A DNA stretch of 5,146 nt, from assembly GCA_012515695.1 (NCBI GenBank), contig JAAYXX010000533.1, forward strand, positions 1 to 5,146. The letters run 5' to 3'. Shown piece by piece: positions 1 through 5,113 of the stretch (positions are counted from its first letter, which is position 1; the number at the start of each line of letters is the position of its first letter). The DNA comes from Chloroflexota bacterium. GTDB taxonomy: Bacteria; Chloroflexota; Anaerolineae; UBA1429. A program made the position numbers and the translations under genes. Under the pieces are notes generated by a model that saw only the letters and a list, made by a program, of their open reading frames with translations, was not told where the DNA came from and did not search any database.

Positions 1-1912
1 CCACCTCGGCTTCGCGCAGCAGGTTCTGCGTGATGCTCTTTTCGACCGCCCCCTCGCCAGACTGGGGCGCAGCGGCCAGTGCCGCGCGTCCATCCGCGTC
101 CGCAGGTGGCGCGGCCAGTTCGCGCTCGACCAACTCGCGCCGTCCCTCGCTGGTCAGCGCGTCCTCGGTCTCGTCTACCAGGAACGAGGTATAGGGCGTG
201 ACGATGCCATACCGCACACTCAGGTCAATGATCTCGTCAATCAACTCATCTTCTGCGCCGTGCAGTTGAATCTGGCTCATCAGATAGCCGATCTTGCGTG
301 TGGCCCACAGCCGTGGGATAAAATCGGTGGCCTGGCTGCTGTCGGCCTCGGTCTGCAAGCGCACGTTGGGGAAGGGGTAGGCCACGCGCTCGTCGTTCAC
401 CGTGCCGCTCAGGGTGAGAATGGCGCTCCCTCCCTGGCGATAGCGCCCCACGACCACCAGTTGGCCGCCTGCGAACAGGTCGGGCAGGGGATAGGGGTAC
501 ACATCCTCCACCTGGACGCGCCCAAAATCGAGGGCCACGTCGGCCAGCACCGGCTTGCTGATCTTTTCGTAGAAGGAGGAAACCGCGCTCTCGATGTCCT
601 CCTCTGGCCGCACATAAGAGCCGGTTCCGTGATGGTTCTGGGCCAGGGCGTCCAACAGCATCGTGTTCACGTCATAGCCCACGCCAAAAGTGAACAGCCG
701 CACGTTCTCCCCGGCAATCTCCGATACGCGAGCGATGATCTTGCCCGCGTCGCGCTCGCCCTCGGTGGGCAGGCCGTCCGTCAAAAAGACCAGCACTTGC
801 GGACGCTCGTCGCTGGTTTGAGCCAGCGTTTCCTCCAATGCGCGGGCGATGTTTGTGCCGCCCCCGGCCTCAAGCTCCTGGATAAACTGCCGCGCCCCGC
901 GCACATCGCTGGCCGGTTGCAGCCCCCTGGCGTAGTGTCTGGTGCTAGAACTAAAGGCGATGATGTTGAACCGGTCTTCCGGGTTCAGATTGTCCAGCAC
1001 ATAGCGGGCGGCGGCCTTGGCCTGCTGGAGCTTTTCGCCGCGCATGCTGCCAGAGGTGTCCAGCACAAAGAACACGTCTCGCGCCACAAGCTCTTCCGTC
1101 TCGGCGGTAGCCGGTGGGGCCAGCAGCAGCAGGAAAAAGCCGTCCTCGCCGTCGGGCTGGTAACTGAGCAAGTTCGCCCCCAACTCTTCCGCGCCCACCG
1201 TGTAATACAGAACAAAATCCCGATCAGGGACCACCTGCTCGTCGCTATAGCGCACCTGGGCGGTGTGGTCGTCCTTGTCCACCTCAATAGGGTGGCTGGG
1301 GGAGTAGACCGCCTTGAGCGCTTCACGCGAGCGGATATCCACGGTGACGCGCACCTCTTCCAGCGGGCGGGTGGAGAATTTTTCTGTGCTGAGGGGATAG
1401 GTGTAACGCAACAAGCCCTGGTCGGCCTGAAGTACCTGCTCATATTCCAGTTCTACCCGACGCTCACCGTGGGCCGGAATGGGGTAGATGTGGGCGCGAA
1501 AGGCGTTGTGGCCCACATATTCCAGCAAGGCCGGGTCGCGCTGTTGCCGCACAATATCCTCATAGATGTCGCGGGCCTCGTCGCGGTCGAGCACCCGCCC
1601 CTCGACGGGCACGCCGTCTACCCACAGGGCAAAGCGAGAGATACTGGCATCCGCGGGCAGCGGAAAGAGGTATTCGCCTTCCAGATCGTGGCCCGACTCG
1701 TTGACAAACACCTGATCTACATGGGTCGTGACGACCTGGTCTTGAATGGTGACGGTGACATGGTGGTACTTGATAGCCAGGCTACGCAGCGGGGGCGTGG
1801 GCGTGGGGGGGCGCGGCGGGATGGGGATGATGATGCCATCCGCCAAGACCTGGATACCGAACGCGAAAAACAACAGGCATATCATCAGCGATATGCGCGC
1901 ATATTTACTCAT
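1..1912 (-). CDS. Secreted VIT and VWA domain protein (3' end beyond left edge)
   Basis: 637 complete codons are visible, read from an ATG at 1912 with no stop before the left edge, so the C-terminus is missing. Residues 1-24 form a Sec signal peptide (basic start, hydrophobic core ending VLA before DG), followed by a Pro/Thr-rich stretch (about 30-41). A VIT (inter-alpha-trypsin N-terminal) domain spans about 43-172 and has the typical FPLPADASISRFALWVDG block at 83-100. A VWA domain follows at about 279-450 with an intact metal-binding (MIDAS) site: DTSGS at 285-289, Thr353 in GGGTN, and Asp379 in LTDG. A beta-rich region (about 453-525) and a helical segment from Trp536 come next, then YGIVTPYTSFLVDE (568-581), a block I associate with bacterial VIT/VWA proteins. 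Such proteins are extracytoplasmic and presumed to bind ligands through the metal site; the bacterial role is unknown. It is likely monocistronic at its 5' end. The long opposite-strand frame over it is a shadow. Confidence 0.93.
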   Translation of the reverse strand, partial: MSKYARISLMICLLFFAFGIQVLADGIIIPIPPRPPTPTPPLRSLAIKYHHVTVTIQDQVVTTHVDQVFVNESGHDLEGEYLFPLPADASISRFALWVDGVPVEGRVLDRDEARDIYEDIVRQQRDPALLEYVGHNAFRAHIYPIPAHGERRVELEYEQVLQADQGLLRYTYPLSTEKFSTRPLEEVRVTVDIRSREALKAVYSPSHPIEVDKDDHTAQVRYSDEQVVPDRDFVLYYTVGAEELGANLLSYQPDGEDGFFLLLLAPPATAETEELVARDVFFVLDTSGSMRGEKLQQAKAAARYVLDNLNPEDRFNIIAFSSSTRHYARGLQPASDVRGARQFIQELEAGGGTNIARALEETLAQTSDERPQVLVFLTDGLPTEGERDAGKIIARVSEIAGENVRLFTFGVGYDVNTMLLDALAQNHHGTGSYVRPEEDIESAVSSFYEKISKPVLADVALDFGRVQVEDVYPYPLPDLFAGGQLVVVGRYRQGGSAILTLSGTVNDERVAYPFPNVRLQTEADSSQATDFIPRLWATRKIGYLMSQIQLHGAEDELIDEIIDLSVRYGIVTPYTSFLVDETEDALTSEGRRELVERELAAPPADADGRAALAAAPQSGEGAVEKSITQNLLREAEV

Positions 1913-1926
1913 TCGATCAACCTCCT
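1913..1926 (-). promoter_or_regulatory. Ribosome binding site of the VIT/VWA gene
   Basis: On the minus strand AGGAGG lies 8 nt before the ATG at 1912. It fixes the start, and the signal peptide that follows supports it. A small GGGGC/GCCCC hairpin (1927-1942, 6-nt loop) sits immediately upstream of the Shine-Dalgarno sequence. Confidence 0.8.
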
Positions 1927-2087
1927 GGGGCCGCGCAGCCCCTCCCAATACGCGCTGCCTTCCATCCGCTTGCCCGACCCGGCGACGGGCCAACAAGCCT
2001 TTTGCACACGCTACTGCTTTTCAGACGATTAACGCCACCAATGCGTTCCATGCAGGGGGAATGGAAGGGTGAAACCGCCGGGTATAG
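1927..2087 (-). other. Non-coding leader/upstream region of the VIT/VWA gene
   Basis: I see no gene here; short frames crossing it have no recognisable content. It should contain the promoter of the VIT/VWA gene, but I find no convincing -35/-10 pair on the minus strand. It holds the 5-bp hairpin next to the ribosome binding site (1927-1942). It also holds a GC-rich hairpin region at 1968-1998: GCTTGCCCG pairs with CGGGC and, across a 4-nt bulge, AAGC; an alternative CCCG-GCGA-CGGG hairpin lies inside. Either could influence leader RNA folding, but nothing proves a regulatory role. Confidence 0.4.
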
Positions 2088-2206
2088 GCGATTGAAATCG
2101 CGGCAACCAATGCAAAGCCGCCCTTCGGCGGCTGCAAATCAGCCCACGAAGGTGGGTGCGCCATATATGGCGGCGCCAGCAAGCTGGCGATGCAATTGGT
2201 TGGTGC
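2088..2206. repeat. Multi-hairpin structured element, left module
   Basis: A tight series of perfect short inverted repeats: GCGATT/AATCGC (2088-2101), AGCCGCC/GGCGGCT with loop CTTC (2116-2133), CCCAC/GTGGG with loop GAAG (2143-2156), the 14-bp palindrome CGCCATATATGGCG (2159-2172) and CGCCAGC/GCTGGCG (2174-2189). The last four are enclosed by a long-range helix: CAACCAATGCA (2104-2114) pairs with TGCAATTGGTTG (2191-2202) as 11 bp with one bulged A. GCAGTT/AACTGC (2205-2218) follows. The array resembles dispersed intergenic hairpin repeats of filamentous or anaerobic Chloroflexota (recollection, not a search). It could be a mobile or REP-like repeat or a structured RNA. Strand is undetermined. 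Confidence 0.65.
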
Positions 2207-2239
2207 AGTTTCAACTGCCTACGAGATGGCACGTCGGGA

Positions 2240-2298
2240 TTGGACCGCCGGCTTTCAGCCGGCATCATTGCAAGCCGCCAAGGATGGCGGCGGTCCAA
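2240..2298. repeat. Three-way-junction repeat, right module (copy A)
   Basis: TTGGACC (2240-2246) pairs with GGTCCAA (2292-2298). Directly inside it are two perfect hairpins: GCCGGCT-ttc-AGCCGGC (2247-2263) and GCCGCC-aaggat-GGCGGC (2274-2291), joined by a 10-nt A/T-rich linker (2264-2273). The three helices fit together without competing for bases, giving a clean three-way junction. A second, right-truncated copy lies at 4941-4985, so this is a dispersed repeat family rather than a one-off. Confidence 0.75.
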
Positions 2299-2323
2299 CT
2301 GGGACATTCAGTCCAAGATAGGG

Positions 2324-2375
2324 CAAAACAACTCCCCTTGCCCTCAACAATTACGGTTGTGGGGAGCAAGGGGAG
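2324..2375 (-). terminator. Rho-independent terminator after the URO-D-like gene
   Basis: On the minus strand a 10-bp perfect stem (CTCCCCTTGC/GCAAGGGGAG, 2332-2341 with 2366-2375), extended inward by further partial pairing including ACAA/TTGT, is followed by TTGTTTTG (2331-2324). It lies about 52 nt after the stop of the minus-strand gene ending at 2427. The loop region is long and the U-tract imperfect, so efficiency is uncertain. Confidence 0.7.
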
Positions 2376-2426
2376 CTACTTTGGCGATCCTGGATCAGCG
2401 CGAATAAGGTTCCCTGAAAGGCGCGC

Positions 2427-3416
2427 TCAACGGTGGCGATAGTCGCCATACTGCATAAACGTGCGGCAGGCAATGTCTTGCCATTTGGGGTCGAGGCCGA
2501 TGGAAGTATTGTCGCTGTAATACCCGGCGATAAACCCGCCATCGGGGCCGCCCAGCTTTTCGATCATCTCGCGGGCCTCGGCCTGAATGATGGCCTCGTC
2601 GCATGTTTGCAACGTGCGTTGGATATCTACCGGACACCAGAAGGTAATCTGCCCATGAAAGCGGGCCAGGGTGTCTATGCCGTGCAGGCGCGGCTGGTCG
2701 AACTGGAGCACGTCAATACCCGCCTCGATGAGATCGGGGATGATGGCGGTGATCTTGCCGCAAGAGTGCATGAACACCTTGAGGCCATGTTCATGGGCCA
2801 CCTGACACAGCCGGACAAAGCCGGGCTTGAACATATCCCGCCAGGTATCGGGCCGCACCATCAAGTTTTCTTGGGTGCCCCAATCTTCGGCGAACATGAC
2901 GGCGTCCACCCCTGCCCGCGCATATTGGACAATCGTCCCGGCCAGCAGGTTCTCGATGCGCCACAGCAATTCTCGCACGAGGTCAGGGGTCAGCAGAATG
3001 TCCATCAAAAAGACTTCGAGGCGGCGCATCTTGCGGGCGACGTTAAAGGGGAAGCCGGGCAGCCCCCCCACGCGAAACCGCTCGACGGAGGAGTCGCGGC
3101 ACAGCTCGCGCACCTGAGCGAAATTGGCGGGGTTGGCGAGATCGGGCAACTGCAAGGTGTCCAGCTTGTCCCAATCCTCCAACACGCCGCGGGCGACCTC
3201 GCCCTTGCTGCTACGATCCACCCGCGCCCAGGTATTGCCCCATTCGTCCACGTATTCCTGGCGCTCTGGCCCCACAAAGCGCCACTCGGGGTGGTAGCCC
3301 GCCAGGGTATAGCCCACATGGATCAAGTCGTTCCAGTATGGTTCCGGAAAGGAAGCGGCCACCCGCGCCGGGCCGCTGTGCTCCAACGTGCGTAGAACGA
3401 TCTCGCGTGAAAGCAT
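2427..3416 (-). CDS. Uroporphyrinogen decarboxylase-like (URO-D/MtaA superfamily) protein, non-heme type
   Basis: A 329-residue cytoplasmic TIM-barrel protein of the URO-D superfamily, which includes heme URO-D and zinc-dependent corrinoid/CoM methyltransferases (MtaA, MtbA, CmuA). Seen here: an ADAV-like strand followed by FAEDWGTQENLMVRPDTW (175-192), VFMHSCGK (214-221), GIDVLQFDQP (233-242) and FWCPVDIQ (259-266). His217 and Cys219 match the HxC zinc-ligand pair of the methyltransferases; Cys261 may be a third ligand. The N-terminal Arg-rich substrate motif of true HemE is absent, so heme synthesis is unlikely. A methyl transfer or demethylation role is plausible, but no corrinoid protein or partner gene is visible, so the substrate is unknown. 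The start at 3416 is chosen for its GGAGAG Shine-Dalgarno sequence; an in-frame extension to 3617 would cross both promoters and the neighbouring gene's start. Confidence 0.9.
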   Translation of the reverse strand: MLSREIVLRTLEHSGPARVAASFPEPYWNDLIHVGYTLAGYHPEWRFVGPERQEYVDEWGNTWARVDRSSKGEVARGVLEDWDKLDTLQLPDLANPANFAQVRELCRDSSVERFRVGGLPGFPFNVARKMRRLEVFLMDILLTPDLVRELLWRIENLLAGTIVQYARAGVDAVMFAEDWGTQENLMVRPDTWRDMFKPGFVRLCQVAHEHGLKVFMHSCGKITAIIPDLIEAGIDVLQFDQPRLHGIDTLARFHGQITFWCPVDIQRTLQTCDEAIIQAEAREMIEKLGGPDGGFIAGYYSDNTSIGLDPKWQDIACRTFMQYGDYRHR

Positions 3417-3431
3417 CGTTGATCTCTCTCC
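3417..3431 (-). promoter_or_regulatory. Ribosome binding site of the URO-D-like gene
   Basis: GGAGAG on the minus strand (3431-3426) lies 9 nt before the ATG at 3416. It decides this start over the in-frame upstream start at 3617. Confidence 0.7.
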
Positions 3432-3453
3432 AAGGGTGATGGGTTCTGCCGCA

Positions 3454-3482
3454 ATAATAGGTGATATGGCGATAGGAGGCAA
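3454..3482 (-). promoter_or_regulatory. Predicted sigma70-type promoter of the URO-D-like gene
   Basis: On the minus strand TTGCCT (3482-3477) is followed, after exactly 17 nt, by TATTAT (3459-3454). Transcription would start near 3447, giving a leader of about 30 nt before the Shine-Dalgarno sequence and the ATG at 3416. The match is by eye; the -35 box has four of six consensus bases. Confidence 0.5.
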
Positions 3483-3511
3483 ACCCGGCGAGGGAGGGCC
3501 AAGTTGCGCGC

Positions 3512-3542
3512 TTTTTCCCGCGTCCAGCAACCGTGCTATAAT
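3512..3542 (+). promoter_or_regulatory. Predicted extended -10 promoter of the DUF3048 lipoprotein gene
   Basis: A consensus TATAAT (3537-3542) is preceded by TGC, making an extended -10 element (TGnTATAAT). The -35 is weak: a T-rich run at 3512-3518, with TTTTCC at 18-nt spacing. The start would fall near 3549, about 30 nt before the ATG at 3581. The element is back-to-back with the minus-strand promoter at 3454-3482. Confidence 0.65.
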
Positions 3543-3565
3543 GGCGCCATTCTGATGTTTGATTG

Positions 3566-3571
3566 AAGGAG
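3566..3571 (+). promoter_or_regulatory. Ribosome binding site of the DUF3048 lipoprotein gene
   Basis: AAGGAG lies 9 nt before the ATG at 3581. An in-frame TTG at 3563 lies upstream of this site and has no Shine-Dalgarno sequence of its own, so the ATG is preferred; it also puts the lipobox at a normal distance from the N-terminus. Confidence 0.8.
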
Positions 3572-3580
3572 ATAGCGCCC

Positions 3581-4735
3581 ATGTCGAACTATGCGTCATC
3601 CCGTCATCGGCCCGCAATCCTCGGCCTGTTGGTGGTGCTGGCCTTGCTGCTGGCAGGCTGCGGCCAAGAGGCTACCCCTGCGACGCCATCAGGCTCGCAA
3701 GTCTCGCACGAGGTCACCGTCATACCGCCCACCAACACGCTGGCTCCCACCATCACCCCCACGCCCATGCCCACCGATACGCCCACAGTAACGCCCACCG
3801 CAACCGTTACGCCAACGCCTACCAGAGATCCGCACATCAGCCCGCTGACCGGCCAGCATGTGGACGACCCGGCGCTGATCAATCGGCGAGTGTTGGCTGT
3901 GCGTATCGGCAACGACCCCAACATTCGCCCGCAAGAGGGGCTGGGATTGGCCGACGTGGTATACGAGGAGTTGATGGAAGGGGGGCAACTAACCCGCTTC
4001 ACGGCGCTATTCCTGGAGAGTACGGCGAAACGCCTACGTCCCATTCGTAGCGCGCGCCTGTCGAGCCTGGTGATTGCCCCGCAATACGACGCGGCCCTGG
4101 CGCACAGCGGCGCGAGCGATGAAATCCGCTACCGTATCTCCCAAGCGGATTTCGTAGACCTGGACCAATTCTATCACCCCAAGCCCTACGGCATCCTGGC
4201 GGGATATGACTGGCGAGGGCGCATGTACACCTCGGTGCCAGCCTTGCGCGATTATTTGGCGGAAAAGGGCTGGGAGCGCGAAGAGCCGATTGAGGGGTAT
4301 ACCTTTGACCCCACGCCACCTGAAGGCCAGCCTGCCACCTCGATCCGTATCCCCTACCCCAGTTTGTCGGTTGTGGATTGGAAGTACGACGAGGAAAGCG
4401 GGAAGTATCTGCGCTATGTGCGCGGAGCGTCCCACAACGAAGGGCTGACGGGCGAGCAGATCGCGGCCGATAACGTGATTATCCTGTATGCCGTTCACGA
4501 AGCGACGAACATCATCGAGGACAGCCTGGGCGGCCGGGCCATTGACATCAAGCTGGCCGGTTCCGGGCGCGCGCAGGTCATCCGGGATGGGGTGGTCGTC
4601 GAGGCTACCTGGTCGCATGAAGACCTGCACGACCTGATCGAGTACTATGACGAGGATGGCGAGATCATCCCCTTGCGGCCCGGCAAAACCTGGATTCAAC
4701 TGGTTCCAGTGGAGTATGAAGTAGAGATCCAGTAG
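3581..4735 (+). CDS. DUF3048 domain lipoprotein (YerB-like)
   Basis: A 384-residue predicted lipoprotein. Residues 1-26 are a lipoprotein signal peptide (basic SSRHR, then a leucine-rich core) ending in the lipobox LAGC, so Cys27 would be lipidated and the protein anchored outside the cytoplasmic membrane. Residues about 49-82 are a low-complexity Thr/Pro linker, a common wall- or surface-spanning tether. An N-terminal DUF3048 domain follows (about 86-235), with SPLTG (87-91), VVYEELMEGG (126-135) and RLRPIRSAR (151-159). A C-terminal DUF3048 domain (about 250-380) includes SIRIPYPS, HNEG and GKTWIQLVP (368-376). The family is exemplified by Bacillus subtilis YerB; its biochemical function is not established. 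The gene is divergent from the URO-D-like gene, has its own predicted promoter and terminator, and is probably monocistronic. I see no truncation or frameshift. Confidence 0.93.
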   Translation: MSNYASSRHRPAILGLLVVLALLLAGCGQEATPATPSGSQVSHEVTVIPPTNTLAPTITPTPMPTDTPTVTPTATVTPTPTRDPHISPLTGQHVDDPALINRRVLAVRIGNDPNIRPQEGLGLADVVYEELMEGGQLTRFTALFLESTAKRLRPIRSARLSSLVIAPQYDAALAHSGASDEIRYRISQADFVDLDQFYHPKPYGILAGYDWRGRMYTSVPALRDYLAEKGWEREEPIEGYTFDPTPPEGQPATSIRIPYPSLSVVDWKYDEESGKYLRYVRGASHNEGLTGEQIAADNVIILYAVHEATNIIEDSLGGRAIDIKLAGSGRAQVIRDGVVVEATWSHEDLHDLIEYYDEDGEIIPLRPGKTWIQLVPVEYEVEIQ

Positions 4736-4749
4736 CTCTTGCGAAAGAA

Positions 4750-4787
4750 CAAGCCCACCATCTATTGCATGGTGGGCTTGTTTTTTT
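4750..4787 (+). terminator. Rho-independent terminator of the lipoprotein gene
   Basis: A perfect 12-bp stem, CAAGCCCACCAT (4750-4761) with ATGGTGGGCTTG (4769-4780), has a 7-nt loop and is followed immediately by seven T residues (4781-4787). It begins 15 nt after the stop codon. A textbook intrinsic terminator. Confidence 0.95.
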
Positions 4788-4835
4788 ATTGAATCCCGGG
4801 CAAGAGGCAGGCATCCCCGGCTCCCCCCTGAATTC

Positions 4836-4883
4836 CCCTCACCCTCCGACCTTTGGTCGGCACCCTCTCCCAGTGGGCGAGGG
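4836..4883 (+). repeat. Pyrimidine-rich double-hairpin repeat, copy 1
   Basis: After a CCCTCACCC-type lead-in come two adjacent hairpins: CCGACC-ttt-GGTCGG (4846-4860) and, 2 nt later, CCCTC/GAGGG plus CCC/GGG around one T/C mismatch (4863-4883, loop AGT). Copy 2 at 5054-5101 has the same architecture with different stem bases, and an inverted partial copy lies at 5114-5146. It is an intergenic repeat with no coding content. Confidence 0.75.
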
Positions 4884-4912
4884 CGGCATGTATGCCGGTG
4901 GCATATTGCCGC
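4884..4912. repeat. Two short adjacent hairpins downstream of repeat copy 1
   Basis: CGGCAT-gt-ATGCCG (4884-4897) is followed directly by GTGGCA-tat-TGCCGC (4898-4912, one G-T wobble). They abut the double-hairpin repeat with no gap and appear to belong to the same repeat cluster. Confidence 0.5.
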
Positions 4913-4940
4913 GCTTGCCGCAGATGGGTGAGGAGCATGT

Positions 4941-4985
4941 GCGGACCGCCGGCTTCCAGCCGGCATAAAAGCCGCCAAGGATGGC
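4941..4985. repeat. Three-way-junction repeat, truncated copy B
   Basis: Shares GGACCGCCGGCT, the AGCCGGCAT arm and GCCGCCAAGGATGGC with copy A (2240-2298). The first hairpin is complete (4948-4964, loop tcc instead of ttc). The linker is shortened (ATAAAA between GGC and GCC), and the right closing arm (GGTCC) is missing after 4985, so the enclosing helix cannot form. Confidence 0.75.
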
Positions 4986-5012
4986 CAATGGTGCTAACTT
5001 TTGGTTATCATG

Positions 5013-5045
5013 AAAAAAAGCGAGGCAAATGCCTAGTCCCCTCGC
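5013..5045 (-). terminator. Terminator-like hairpin for a minus-strand gene beyond the right edge
   Basis: On the minus strand GCGAGG (5045-5040) pairs with CCTCGC (5025-5020) and is followed directly by seven U residues (5019-5013). The 14-nt loop contains part of a competing AGGCA/TGCCT hairpin. No minus-strand gene is visible in the window upstream of it, so the gene would have to end beyond 5146. Confidence 0.5.
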
Positions 5046-5053
5046 CAGTGGAT

Positions 5054-5101
5054 CACCCTCATCCGCCCCTCTGGGGCACCTTCTCCCAGGGGGAGAAGGT
5101 G
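5054..5101 (+). repeat. Pyrimidine-rich double-hairpin repeat, copy 2
   Basis: Contains GCCCC-tct-GGGGC (5065-5077) and then CACCTTCTCCC-agg-GGGAGAAGGTG (5077-5101), a perfect 11-bp stem sharing one base with the first. It keeps the CACCCTCA lead-in and the CTCCCAG core of copy 1, while stem positions change on both sides and remain paired. Confidence 0.75.
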
Positions 5102-5113
5102 TTTGGCGCGGCG

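Noticed and set aside
260..2032. 590-residue open frame on the plus strand
   Set aside because: It is antisense to the VIT/VWA gene, whose minus-strand frame gives a signal peptide, two recognisable domains and a proper Shine-Dalgarno sequence. The plus-strand product has no recognisable domain; GC-rich codon usage explains the open frame.
2088..2298. CRISPR array
   Set aside because: The repeated units are different hairpins without a constant direct repeat or regular spacers, and no cas gene is nearby.
2240..2298. tRNA-like cloverleaf
   Set aside because: The three-way junction has no anticodon-arm geometry, T-loop consensus or acceptor CCA, and it is shorter than a tRNA.
2002..2442. Overlapping short frames on both strands in the 2000-2440 gap
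   Set aside because: They are read through the hairpin cluster and the terminator, lack convincing ribosome binding sites and show no protein motifs.
2433..3395. 320-residue open frame on the plus strand
   Set aside because: Shadow of the URO-D-like gene on the opposite strand; no recognisable motifs.
2427..3416. Genuine heme-pathway uroporphyrinogen decarboxylase (hemE)
   Set aside because: The conserved N-terminal hemE substrate-binding block is missing, while methyltransferase-like HxC metal ligands are present.
3417..3617. 67-residue N-terminal extension of the URO-D-like protein (start at 3617)
   Set aside because: It would run through both predicted promoters and into the divergent lipoprotein gene. 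The ATG at 3416 has a good ribosome binding site and gives a normal family N-terminus.
3728..3835. Thr/Pro-coding repetitive DNA at the start of the lipoprotein as a tandem repeat of interest
   Set aside because: It is the usual low-complexity linker after a lipidated cysteine; the repetition follows from the TPT codon pattern.
4034..4978. 314-residue open frame on the minus strand
   Set aside because: Antisense to the DUF3048 gene; it runs through the terminator hairpin and intergenic repeats, so it is not a credible gene.
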